A stretch of DNA of 64,000 nucleotides from an uncultured Bacteroides sp. GTDB lineage: Bacteria; Bacteroidota; Bacteroidia; Bacteroidales; Bacteroidaceae. The position numbers and the translations under genes are program-made. The notes beneath the pieces were generated by a model, which was given only the letters and a program-made list of their open reading frames with translations, was not told where the DNA came from and made no database searches. This document shows positions 7,315 to 16,482 of this stretch, one piece after another; within the stretch, counting starts at the first letter, position 1; each line of letters begins with the position of its first letter. The stretch is from the NCBI GenBank assembly GCA_948847595.1, contig CAQOGY010000010.1, forward strand, positions 34,835 through 98,834, given 5' to 3'.

Positions 7315-9114
7315 TTATTTCTTTCCTTCCAACTGTTCTTTCAAAGCAGCCAAAGCGTCGATGTCGCCCAGCGTAGTTGAAGCAGCCTGGTTCTGGATCA
7401 TCGGAGCATCTTCTCTCTTGTTGTTAGAAGACTTCTTAGCACCGGAAGCAGCTTTCTTTTCTGCTCTTTCTTCAGCCTTAGCTACATCTTCGAAGATACG
7501 GCTGTGAGACAGGATGATTCTCTTAGCGTCCTTGTTGAACTCGATCACTTTGAACTCAAGTTTTTCATCCAACTGAGCTTGTGAACCGTCTTCTTTTACA
7601 AGGTGTTTCGGAGTTGCGAAACCTTCTACACCGTAAGGAAGAGCTACAACAGCACCCTTATCCAACATTTCGATGATAGTACCTTCGTGTACAGAACCTA
7701 CAGTGAATACTGTTTCGAATACATCCCAAGGATTTTCTTCGAGTTGCTTGTGACCAAGGCTCAAACGACGGTTTTCTTTGTCGATTTCCAATACCTGAAC
7801 TTCGATGTCAGCACCAATCTGAGTAAATTCTGACGGATGTTTTACTTTCTTAGTCCAAGAAAGGTCAGAGATGTGGATCAAGCCGTCAACACCTTCTTCG
7901 ATTTCTACGAATACACCGAAGTTAGTGAAGTTACGTACTTTTGCAGTGTGCTTGGAACCTACAGGATACTTTTCTTCGATAGTTTCCCATGGATCTTGTT
8001 TCAGTTGTTTGATACCCAAAGACATCTTACGTTCTTCGCGGTCCAAAGTCAGAACTACAGCTTCTACTTCGTCGCCCACCTTCATGAAGTCCTGAGCAGA
8101 ACGCAGGTGCTGGCTCCAAGACATTTCTGATACGTGGATCAGACCTTCTACACCTGTAGCGATTTCGATGAATGCACCGTAGTCAGCCATAACAACCACT
8201 TTACCTTTCACCTTGTCACCTACCTTCAAGTCAGTGTCAAGAGCATCCCATGGGTGCGGAGTCAGTTGCTTCAAGCCAAGAGCGATACGTTTCTTTTCGT
8301 CATCGAAGTCAAGGATAACAACGTTGAGCTTCTGATCCAGTTCAACCACTTCTTTCGGATCGCTAACGCGGCCCCAAGAAAGGTCTGTGATGTGGATCAA
8401 ACCGTCTACGCCACCCAAGTCGATGAACACACCGTAAGAGGTGATATTCTTAACAGTTCCTTCAAGAACCTGTCCTTTTTCGAGCTTGCCGATAATTTCT
8501 TTCTTCTGTTGTTCCAGTTCAGCTTCGATAAGAGCCTTGTGAGATACAACAACGTTTTTGAATTCCTGGTTAATCTTAACCACTTTGAATTCCATTGTTT
8601 TGCCAACGAATACATCATAGTCACGGATCGGTTTAACGTCGATCTGAGAACCCGGCAAGAATGCTTCGATTCCGAATACGTCTACGATCATACCACCCTT
8701 TGTGCGGCACTTGATGAATCCCTTGATAATTTCTTCATTTTCCAGAGCAGCGTTAACGCGATCCCAAGAACGAGTAGCGCGGGCTTTTCTGTGTGACAGA
8801 ACGAGTTGTCCTTTTTTGTCTTCCTGATTTTCGATGTATACTTCTACAGTATCACCTACCTTCAGGTCCGGATTGTAACGGAATTCATTCAAAGGAATGA
8901 TACCGTCTGATTTGTAACCGATGTTCACAACTACTTCACGCTTGTTCATTGCGATTACGGTTCCGTCAACAACCTCACGGTCGTTAACTTTGTTAAGCGT
9001 ACCGTCGTAAGCTTTTTCTAATTCTTCGTGGCTTGCGCTTGTTACCGCTTCGCCGTTTTCATAAGCATCCCAGTTGAAGTCTTCAATAGGAGCTACGTTC
9101 TTTAAGTTTTCCAT
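7315..9114 (-). CDS. rpsA: 30S ribosomal protein S1
   Basis: 599 residues. It is an RNA-binding ribosomal protein that helps load mRNA on the 30S subunit. Six S1 (OB-fold) repeats are visible; the later ones carry the signature GVFVEIEEGVDGLIHISDLSW and close variants (four copies with G-x-FI-D/E and H(I/V)S/T-D/E-(L/M)SW), while the first two are divergent, as in all S1 proteins. A charged Lys/Ala/Glu-rich C-terminal tail follows, ending in a DIDALAALKEQLEGKK segment usual for Bacteroidota. It has its own promoter and terminator and is therefore monocistronic. Confidence 0.97.
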   Translation of the reverse strand: MENLKNVAPIEDFNWDAYENGEAVTSASHEELEKAYDGTLNKVNDREVVDGTVIAMNKREVVVNIGYKSDGIIPLNEFRYNPDLKVGDTVEVYIENQEDKKGQLVLSHRKARATRSWDRVNAALENEEIIKGFIKCRTKGGMIVDVFGIEAFLPGSQIDVKPIRDYDVFVGKTMEFKVVKINQEFKNVVVSHKALIEAELEQQKKEIIGKLEKGQVLEGTVKNITSYGVFIDLGGVDGLIHITDLSWGRVSDPKEVVELDQKLNVVILDFDDEKKRIALGLKQLTPHPWDALDTDLKVGDKVKGKVVVMADYGAFIEIATGVEGLIHVSEMSWSQHLRSAQDFMKVGDEVEAVVLTLDREERKMSLGIKQLKQDPWETIEEKYPVGSKHTAKVRNFTNFGVFVEIEEGVDGLIHISDLSWTKKVKHPSEFTQIGADIEVQVLEIDKENRRLSLGHKQLEENPWDVFETVFTVGSVHEGTIIEMLDKGAVVALPYGVEGFATPKHLVKEDGSQAQLDEKLEFKVIEFNKDAKRIILSHSRIFEDVAKAEERAEKKAASGAKKSSNNKREDAPMIQNQAASTTLGDIDALAALKEQLEGKK

Positions 9115-9176
9115 TAATAAATAAATTGTTTAATACTTTAATTGAATAAGACATTATATTATCTATAAATCGGGCG

Positions 9177-9184
9177 CAAAGGTA
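9177..9184 (-). promoter_or_regulatory. -7 box for rpsA
   Basis: TACCTTTG on the minus strand, 62 bases before the rpsA ATG, leaving an AT-rich leader of about 57 bases. Confidence 0.6.
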
Positions 9185-9282
9185 GGAATATTTTCTTGAC
9201 CGACAAAAGAATACCCAAAGAAAAGATGGTAATATCCGTATTTTTTGTAATATTGCAAATCTAATATTATACGACTTTCAAC

Positions 9283-12200
9283 ATGAACGGAACATTGGAC
9301 AAAATCAGGGTGCAGTTTGATTATCTGCCACTTATTAATTTCGCGATGCAGCAAAACAAAGTATCGGTCATCCATCAGCTTTCGATTGAAAATATGACGT
9401 CCGAACCCTTCAGAAACATTCAGGTACAAATCACGGCCGAGCCCGACTTCGGCAGTATCACTCCTGTGATGATGGAAGCGATTCCCGCCAATAATTCCGT
9501 GTGTCTGCAATCGTTCAGCCTGGTCTTGTCCGCCAATTATTTCGCCCAGCTGACCGAGCGTATGTCGGGAAGTCTGAAAATAGAAATCCGCTCCGAGGCG
9601 GAAACGATCTTTACCCAGACCTACCCCATCGACATTCTGGCATACGACCAATGGGGCGGAATCAATATATTCCCCGAGATGTTGGCAGCATTCATCACCC
9701 CGAATCATGCCGTGCTCACTCCTATTATCAAGAGAGCCGCCGCCATTCTGGAACAGTGGACCGGTACTCCTTCACTGGACGAATACCAAAGCCGCAATCC
9801 GGACCGTGTGAGAAAGCAGATGGCAGCTATCTACACCGCCCTCACCGAACAGCAGATTATTTACAGCACCATTCCCGCCAGCTTCGAAGAGCACGGGCAG
9901 CGTGTCCGGCTGACAGATTCCGTACTGGCACAAAAGCTCGGAACTTGTCTGGATATGGCACTGCTTTATACTTCCTGCCTCGAATCCATCGGACTGAATG
10001 CCCTCATCGTCATCACCAAAGGGCATGCTTTCGCAGGCGGCTGGCTGGTGCCGGAAACCTTTCCGGACCCTGCCATCGACGATGTATCCTTGCTGACCAA
10101 ACGAACCGCCGAAGGAATCTACGACATCACGCTGGTAGAAACCACCTGCATGAATATGGGACATAATGTCGACTTCGACAACGCTGTGAAAAGCGCTAAC
10201 GGCAAACTGAGCGATCCGGGCAGTTTCATCCTCGCCATCGACATCAGAAGGGCCAGGCATTCGGGAGTCCGCCCGATCCCGCAGCGCGTACTGAACGGAC
10301 AAGTATGGGAAATAAAGGAAGATGAGGATGTGAACAGAAATACCACGCACGCCACTCCGCAAAGCGTGAATCCATATGATTTGTCGGGCAGCGAAACTCA
10401 GACAGTCCTCACCAAACAGTTGCTTTGGGAAAGAAGACTGCTGGATTTGAGTCTGCGCAACAACTTGCTGAATATCCGGATTACAAAGAATACTCTTCAG
10501 CTGATTCCGGCAAACCTTGCCTGTCTGGAAGATGCCTTGGCGGAAGGAGATGAGTTTCGTATCCTCCACCGTCCCGCCGAATGGGAGAATCCGGCGATGG
10601 AGTTTGGCATTTATTCTTCCATACCGGAATCGGATCCGATAGCCGACTTCGTTAATTCGGAGCTTTCACAGAAAAGGTTACGTTTTTACTTGCCGGAGAA
10701 TGACTTGGGCAAAGCACTGACTCACCTGTACCGTTCGTCCCGTACTTCTATCGAAGAGAACGGAGCGAACACGCTTTATCTGGCTCTCGGACTTCTGAAA
10801 TGGTACGAAACGCCTTCCAGCGAGCGTCCCCGTTATGCACCGATATTGCTGCTGCCGGTCGAAATCATCCGCAAGTCAGCCGCCAAGGGGTATGTGATTC
10901 GTTCGCGGGAAGAAGAAACGATGATGAATATCACCTTATTAGAAATGCTTCGTCAGAATTTCGGCATTTCCGTACCGGGACTTGATCCGCTTCCGACGGA
11001 CGAAAGCGGAATCAACGTAAAACTGATTTATTCCATCATCCGGCACTGCATCAAGAATCAGCGCAAATGGGATGTGGAGGAACAGGCTATTCTAGGTATC
11101 TTCTCCTTCAACAAGTTTATCATGTGGAACGACATCCACAACAATGCTCACAAACTGACTCAAAACAAGGTGGTCTCCAGCCTCATCAACGGAAAGATCG
11201 AATGGGACGTAACTGCGGAAGAAGTGGATGCCGCCTACATGGACAGGCAGTTATCTCCGGCAGATATTGTACTGCCTATCATTGCCGATTCATCTCAGCT
11301 GGAAGCGATTTATGAAGCGGTGCACGACAAGACTTTTATCCTGCACGGCCCTCCGGGAACCGGAAAGTCCCAAACGATAACGAATATCATCGCCAACGCG
11401 CTTTATAAAGGTAAACGAGTCTTATTTGTTGCCGAGAAGATGGCAGCCCTCTCCGTCGTCCAAAACAGACTGGCGGCCATAGGGCTTGCCCCGTTCTGTC
11501 TGGAGATTCACTCCAACAAGACAAAGAAATCCACTGTCATCTCGCAACTAAAGGAGACAACCGAAATCATCAGACGAACTCCTCCCGAAGAGTTCAGGAA
11601 GGAAGCCGAACGCCTGCTGAAGTTACGAACGGAACTAAACAAATACATCGAAGCCTTACACAAGGAATATCCTTTCGGACTTTCCCTCTATGATGCGATC
11701 ATCCACTACCAGTTAACAGACGTTGAACCCTGCTTCGATATCCCGTCATCTTATCTGGACAATCTGGACAAAGACCGATTCTCACATTGGGAAGATGCCA
11801 TCGAATCTTTGGTCAGTACCGCCAATGCTTGCGGTCACCCGTATCTTCACCCATTGACAGGGATTTTCATTCGGGAATATTCGTCCGCCATCAAAGAGGA
11901 AGCCTTACAAACGCTCGCCACTTTCATCGGCTTATTGACTGCCATACAATCGAAACTGCCTGTCTTTTCCGCTTTACTGGAAAATACGGACATTCATCCC
12001 ACCCGCAAGGATTTCAATATAATCAGCGCCATTATCCGAAAAATACTCGATATTCCGGAACTGACGCCCGAACTGCTGACCACTCCTTTATTAAATGAAA
12101 TGCTGGAAGAGTACCGGAAAGTGACGGAACACGGCAGGAAACGCGATGAAATCAAAGCAGAAATAGAAAACGGATTCACCAAAGAGGTACTGAAGATAAA

Positions 12201-15111
12201 CGCCGGCCCCATGCTGGCCGAATGGAATCGGGTATCCGCCCAATGGTTTCTCCCACGATATTTCGGACAAAGAAAAATAAAAAAGGTGATTCGTCCTTAC
12301 GCTCTGCAACCGGTAGAGCCAGAGACAGTCCAGCCTTTGCTCCATCAGGTCATCCGGTATCAGGAAGAGCTTGATTTTACAGACAGATACGCCGCCAAGC
12401 TGCCTTCTTTATTCGGAAGATTCGGAAGAGATGAAGAGTGGCCCATCATCGATCAGATCATCCATGAGGTATCTTCGCTTCATTCCCTGTTACTGAGTTA
12501 TTCAAAAGATGTGGCGAAAACATTCCGAATCAAACAGAACTTAGCGTTACAACTGACAGAAGGTATCCGGACATTCAGAGATATCCATTCTCATTCTCTG
12601 AATGAATTGTATCAGCTGGTCGACACGCTTACGGCAACCGAGCAACGACTTTCCACCACTCTGGGCATAACCGTAGAGACGCTTTATACAAACTCCGCCG
12701 ACTGGATCGGCATCGCCCTACAGCAAGCCGGAATATGGAAAGAAAATCTGGACAAACTCAAAGACTGGTATCAATGGCTTCAATCCTACAACAAACTGAA
12801 CGAGCTGGGTCTCGGATTTATCGCAGAAGAATATAAGGAAAAGAATATTCCTACGGATTTACTCACCAGCAGCTTCCGCAAGAGTTTCTACCAAGCCGTT
12901 ATTCACTATATCATCGCCAAAGAACCGACGCTGGAATTATTCAACGGCAAGATATTCAATGATATTATAACCAAATACAAGCAGGTATCCGCCAACTTCG
13001 AGGACATTACCAAAAAGGAACTGTTCGCCAGACTGGCTTCCAACATTCCGTCCTTCACCCACGAAGCCATTCAAAGTTCAGAAGTCGGAATATTACAAAA
13101 GAATATACGCAATAATGCACGCGGAATATCCATCCGCAAGCTATTCGATCAAATACCTATCCTACTGTCCCGTATGTGTCCGTGTATGTTGATGAGTCCT
13201 ATATCGGTTGCCCAATATATCGATGCCGATGCAGAGAAATTTGACTTGATCGTCTTCGACGAAGCTTCACAGATGCCGACTTACGAAGCGGTAGGTGCCA
13301 TCGCCCGAGGCAAGAATGTAGTTATCGTAGGCGACCCCAAACAGATGCCGCCTACCAGCTTCTTCTCCGTTAATACCATTGACGAAGACAACATCGAGAT
13401 GGAAGATCTGGAAAGTATCCTTGACGATTGCCTCGCTCTCTCTATCCCTTCCAAATACCTGCTGTGGCATTACCGAAGCAAACACGAAAGTCTTATCGCT
13501 TTCAGTAACTCCGAATATTACGATAATAAGCTGATGACTTTCCCGTCACCGGACAATATTGAATCGAAAGTCAGAATGGTCGCCGTAGACGGTTATTATG
13601 ACAAAGGAAAATCCCGTCAGAACCAAGCGGAAGCGCAAGCCATAGTAGACGAAATAGCGAGAAGGCTGAGGAGCGAAAAATTAAGGAGAAAAAGTATGGG
13701 GGTAGTTACTTTCAACGTGGTTCAGCAGGCGTTGATAGAAGATTTGCTATCCGATCTCTTCGCCTTTCATCCTGAACTGGAAACCTTTGCGCTGGAATGT
13801 GAAGAACCCCTGTTCATCAAAAACCTTGAAAATGTGCAAGGAGACGAACGGGATGTGATACTGTTCTCCGTCGGCTATGGTCCCGATGCCGAAGGGCGCG
13901 TCAGCATGAACTTCGGTCCGTTGAACCGTGCGGGAGGTGAAAGACGGTTAAACGTAGCCGTCTCCCGTGCCCGATACGAAATGATCATCTTCTCTACGCT
14001 GAGATCGGACATGATTGATCTGAACCGAACTTCTTCTATCGGAGTAGCCGGGCTGAAACGCTTCCTTGAATATGCGGAGAAAGGAACCAAGCGCATACTG
14101 AATACCTCGACTAATATTCGGACCTCGGAAGAAGAAACTTCTATCGAAAAGATTATTGCCGACAAGTTACGTTCTTTGGGATATACCGTACATACTGATA
14201 TAGGCTGTTCCGGATATAAGATCGATATTGGCATTGTCGATACTCAAACCCCGTCCAACTACCAATTAGGTATTATCTGTGACGGAAAGAACTACAGACG
14301 TACCAAGACTGTCCGTGACCGAGAAATTGTTCAAAACAATGTACTCAAAGCACTGGGATGGAATATCTGCCGTATATGGACGATGGACTGGTGGGAAAAG
14401 CCGGATGAAGTGATGGCGTCTATACAAGCAGCGATTGCTCAGGATATGAAAGCGGAGAAACCGGTTATAGTAAAAAAGGAACAAGAAAAAAGAGAAAAGA
14501 ATGTGCAGGAAACGCCGATGCAGCTAAAATCTGCATGCGCATACACAAACTTTTCTTTTATCTCCGTACAAAATTATAATAGTACTAAAATACGTCCGTT
14601 CCTGTACGCTGCCGACGACATCTTCGCTAAAAGAAATAATCCTATTATTGTCTCCCAAGTCCAAAAGATAATAGAAAATGAAGCCCCGATCAGCAAAACC
14701 TTACTTGGAAAGAAAATCATATCCGAATGGGGAGTCAACCGTGTAGGACCACGAATAGATGCTCAATTGGAAATAATATTCGACACATTACATCTTTACC
14801 GCATAGAACATGACGGGCTTATCTTCTGCTGGAAAGATGAAGCGCAATACCGTTCTTATTCAGAGTACCGTCCCGATTCCGACCGAGATGCAGCGGATCT
14901 GCCACCCGAAGAAATAGCCAATGCCATCCAACAAATATTAATCAATTCCATCAGCCTGCCTTTACCCGATTTGGCAAAAGCATGCGCACAAGTATTCGGC
15001 TTCACACACATGGGGTCAAACATCGAAGCATCCATGCTCAGAGGGATTCAGGAAGCGGTAAAAAGGAATTATGCCAAAGTTGAAAACGGAAGGGCAACGA
15101 TCATCGATTAA
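9283..15111 (+). CDS. Giant DUF4011 / SF1 helicase / PD-(D/E)xK nuclease protein with transglutaminase-like N-region
   Basis: 1942 residues in one intact frame, with no signal peptide. Domains in order: an N-terminal beta-rich region (about 1-130); a transglutaminase-like segment with GTCLDMALLYTSCLE (C222) and KGHAFAGGW (H248); the DUF4011 hallmark WERRLLDLSLRNNLLN at 382-397; SF1 helicase with Walker A GPPGTGKS (689-696), DEAS (1326-1329), GDPKQMPP (about 1350) and motif VI AVSRAR (1559-1564). A nuclease module of the Vsr/DUF559/MTES_1575 type follows, with E1622, D1648 and D1667-G-K1669. A DUF3320-type domain lies near 1787-1840. The family is accessory and patchily distributed, and related helicase-nuclease proteins are tied to phage defence; a defence role here is inference. 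A weak promoter-like TAATATTG lies at 9248. The gene converges on the RT gene 33 bases downstream. Confidence 0.9.
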   Translation: MNGTLDKIRVQFDYLPLINFAMQQNKVSVIHQLSIENMTSEPFRNIQVQITAEPDFGSITPVMMEAIPANNSVCLQSFSLVLSANYFAQLTERMSGSLKIEIRSEAETIFTQTYPIDILAYDQWGGINIFPEMLAAFITPNHAVLTPIIKRAAAILEQWTGTPSLDEYQSRNPDRVRKQMAAIYTALTEQQIIYSTIPASFEEHGQRVRLTDSVLAQKLGTCLDMALLYTSCLESIGLNALIVITKGHAFAGGWLVPETFPDPAIDDVSLLTKRTAEGIYDITLVETTCMNMGHNVDFDNAVKSANGKLSDPGSFILAIDIRRARHSGVRPIPQRVLNGQVWEIKEDEDVNRNTTHATPQSVNPYDLSGSETQTVLTKQLLWERRLLDLSLRNNLLNIRITKNTLQLIPANLACLEDALAEGDEFRILHRPAEWENPAMEFGIYSSIPESDPIADFVNSELSQKRLRFYLPENDLGKALTHLYRSSRTSIEENGANTLYLALGLLKWYETPSSERPRYAPILLLPVEIIRKSAAKGYVIRSREEETMMNITLLEMLRQNFGISVPGLDPLPTDESGINVKLIYSIIRHCIKNQRKWDVEEQAILGIFSFNKFIMWNDIHNNAHKLTQNKVVSSLINGKIEWDVTAEEVDAAYMDRQLSPADIVLPIIADSSQLEAIYEAVHDKTFILHGPPGTGKSQTITNIIANALYKGKRVLFVAEKMAALSVVQNRLAAIGLAPFCLEIHSNKTKKSTVISQLKETTEIIRRTPPEEFRKEAERLLKLRTELNKYIEALHKEYPFGLSLYDAIIHYQLTDVEPCFDIPSSYLDNLDKDRFSHWEDAIESLVSTANACGHPYLHPLTGIFIREYSSAIKEEALQTLATFIGLLTAIQSKLPVFSALLENTDIHPTRKDFNIISAIIRKILDIPELTPELLTTPLLNEMLEEYRKVTEHGRKRDEIKAEIENGFTKEVLKINAGPMLAEWNRVSAQWFLPRYFGQRKIKKVIRPYALQPVEPETVQPLLHQVIRYQEELDFTDRYAAKLPSLFGRFGRDEEWPIIDQIIHEVSSLHSLLLSYSKDVAKTFRIKQNLALQLTEGIRTFRDIHSHSLNELYQLVDTLTATEQRLSTTLGITVETLYTNSADWIGIALQQAGIWKENLDKLKDWYQWLQSYNKLNELGLGFIAEEYKEKNIPTDLLTSSFRKSFYQAVIHYIIAKEPTLELFNGKIFNDIITKYKQVSANFEDITKKELFARLASNIPSFTHEAIQSSEVGILQKNIRNNARGISIRKLFDQIPILLSRMCPCMLMSPISVAQYIDADAEKFDLIVFDEASQMPTYEAVGAIARGKNVVIVGDPKQMPPTSFFSVNTIDEDNIEMEDLESILDDCLALSIPSKYLLWHYRSKHESLIAFSNSEYYDNKLMTFPSPDNIESKVRMVAVDGYYDKGKSRQNQAEAQAIVDEIARRLRSEKLRRKSMGVVTFNVVQQALIEDLLSDLFAFHPELETFALECEEPLFIKNLENVQGDERDVILFSVGYGPDAEGRVSMNFGPLNRAGGERRLNVAVSRARYEMIIFSTLRSDMIDLNRTSSIGVAGLKRFLEYAEKGTKRILNTSTNIRTSEEETSIEKIIADKLRSLGYTVHTDIGCSGYKIDIGIVDTQTPSNYQLGIICDGKNYRRTKTVRDREIVQNNVLKALGWNICRIWTMDWWEKPDEVMASIQAAIAQDMKAEKPVIVKKEQEKREKNVQETPMQLKSACAYTNFSFISVQNYNSTKIRPFLYAADDIFAKRNNPIIVSQVQKIIENEAPISKTLLGKKIISEWGVNRVGPRIDAQLEIIFDTLHLYRIEHDGLIFCWKDEAQYRSYSEYRPDSDRDAADLPPEEIANAIQQILINSISLPLPDLAKACAQVFGFTHMGSNIEASMLRGIQEAVKRNYAKVENGRATIID

Positions 15112-15144
15112 CACGGTAAGGCAGACACAAACAGCCGCCACCCG

Positions 15145-16278
15145 TCAATACCCCTTCTGCAAACGTTTCAGAGCAGCAATAGAATCAGCTACATACGTAT
15201 TATCCGGTTCTATGGAACGCCAATAACAAAGCGACCCTATCAACCGTTTCAGATAGGCAGGATCATGGGAGCCGATTCTGCGTTGATGTTCCGCCAGCCC
15301 CTTTGTCAAAATGAAATAGACATTCTTGCGAATCTCTCTCTTTCGGGCTTTAGGAATGGTCAGCTTCACACCGGAACTGACAGATACTCCCGTGATTATC
15401 TTCCTGTCATTCTCATTCAGAAAACGGGTTTTCTGATGATTCGGTTCAAACTTCTCTTCCCTGATGATTTCCTTTACCCGCGCAAGCACCTGCTCTTTCG
15501 GAAAGACATCGCCCGAAAAGGTGAGGTCGTCGGCATAACGACTATAAGTCAGCCCGAATTCTTCCGCCATCACCGCCAGTTTCCGGTCCATCTCATAAGC
15601 GATGATGTTACTCAGTACCGGACTGGTAGACGCTCCTTGCGGCAAATGCCGACGCATACAACACAACTCGCCCAGCACTTTCGATATATTCTTCGGATAG
15701 CCGATCTTTTCGAAAGTCTTTTTCACCCTCGGACTACGTATGGAAATAAAGAAATCATGGATATCCGTCTTCAAGACACAGCGTTTTCCCAGATGAGGAC
15801 GGACGTTATCGACGATGGAATGCTGACGCCGGAATCCCGTAGCGGCAGGATGCACATTTACAGACAGTAATATACGATGATAAATAGTATCCTGAATGGC
15901 TTTCAGTTCCTTGTCCGGAGCAGAGATCATACGGTATCCTCCTCTCCGCTTTCTGATCCAGAACTCCCGATAATGCGAAGAGACATCCTGCAGTATCTCT
16001 TTCAACCTCATCACCTCTATTCCCAACAGATTGGCACACCACACCACCGCCTCTTCATCAAATACAGGACATGTTCTCATTTTAGGAGTGACTACTCCTA
16101 AAGCATGCCTGAGCCAGGCCCCATGTTCCCATTTGTTTTTGGAAGTCTCTTCGTTAGTAGTATTACCGCTGCCTGTTGCTTTCCATCTCTTGTATCCTTC
16201 CTGTTTCCGGCTCGAAGAAATCAATTTATAAATCAGAAAACCGGTAACAATAAGTATCGTAATTAAAATTCCGTCCAT
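15145..16278 (-). CDS. Retron-type reverse transcriptase with N-terminal membrane anchor
   Basis: 377 residues. RT motifs in order: RGGYRMISAPDKELKAIQ (motif 1); NVRPH at 158-162, matching the retron region X NAxxH; catalytic D172 in TDIHDFF (motif A); LPQGASTSPVLSN (motif B); YADD at 248-251 (motif C); ITG at 295-297, matching the retron VTG of region Y; then a basic thumb. No maturase, endonuclease or integrase domain follows, which excludes group II introns. Residues 4-20 are a hydrophobic helix followed by a polar linker of about 80 residues, so the enzyme is probably membrane-tethered. A matching ncRNA lies directly upstream. No other gene shares this transcription unit. The start is the ATG at 16278, 27 bases after the a2 repeat. 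Confidence 0.92.
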   Translation of the reverse strand: MDGILITILIVTGFLIYKLISSSRKQEGYKRWKATGSGNTTNEETSKNKWEHGAWLRHALGVVTPKMRTCPVFDEEAVVWCANLLGIEVMRLKEILQDVSSHYREFWIRKRRGGYRMISAPDKELKAIQDTIYHRILLSVNVHPAATGFRRQHSIVDNVRPHLGKRCVLKTDIHDFFISIRSPRVKKTFEKIGYPKNISKVLGELCCMRRHLPQGASTSPVLSNIIAYEMDRKLAVMAEEFGLTYSRYADDLTFSGDVFPKEQVLARVKEIIREEKFEPNHQKTRFLNENDRKIITGVSVSSGVKLTIPKARKREIRKNVYFILTKGLAEHQRRIGSHDPAYLKRLIGSLCYWRSIEPDNTYVADSIAALKRLQKGY

Positions 16279-16302
16279 CTTGTTGTTACATATATAAAAA
16301 GA

Positions 16303-16433
16303 GAAGAAGAGGATGAGATTTTACTAAAATAAATAGAGGTATTTATACCAGAGATTTATTTTCTAGGAAAATACCTGTGCCTGCGAGGCGACTACACCTC
16401 TTTTCTGCTAAATTTTTCCTCATCCTCTTCCTC
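16303..16433 (-). ncRNA. Candidate retron msr-msd RNA
   Basis: Read on the minus strand: a1 repeat GAAGAGGATGAG (16430-16419); then TTTAGC with a candidate branching G at 16408 in the TTAGC context known from other retrons; an msr-like hairpin GAGGTG-TAGT-CGCCTC (16400-16385); an msd-like hairpin with 9-bp arms (16362-16354 and 16334-16326), an internal loop and an inner GGTAT/ATACC stem; then the a2 repeat CTCATCCTCTTC (16317-16306), a perfect 12-bp complement of a1 that extends two more pairs across one mismatch. The RT ATG follows after 27 bases. Order, spacing and repeats are those of a retron. An alternative 8-bp pairing (16337-16344 with 16369-16376) competes with the msd stem. Confidence 0.85.
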
Positions 16434-16434
16434 A

Positions 16435-16465
16435 CAAAGATATGTATTTTCTATACATTATGCAA
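16435..16465 (-). promoter_or_regulatory. Promoter of the retron ncRNA-RT unit
   Basis: -33 TTG (16465-16463), a 20-base spacer and -7 box TATCTTTG (16442-16435), all at consensus. The expected start of transcription falls at about 16431, one base before the a1 repeat. Confidence 0.8.
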
Positions 16466-16482
16466 CTGTTATGAAGAAAAAA

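Noticed and set aside
8134..8796. 220-residue plus-strand frame in rpsA
   Set aside because: Antisense of S1 repeats.
15145..16278. Diversity-generating retroelement or group II intron RT
   Set aside because: No template/variable repeat pair seen, no maturase or endonuclease domain; NAxxH-like and VTG-like motifs and the upstream ncRNA favour a retron.
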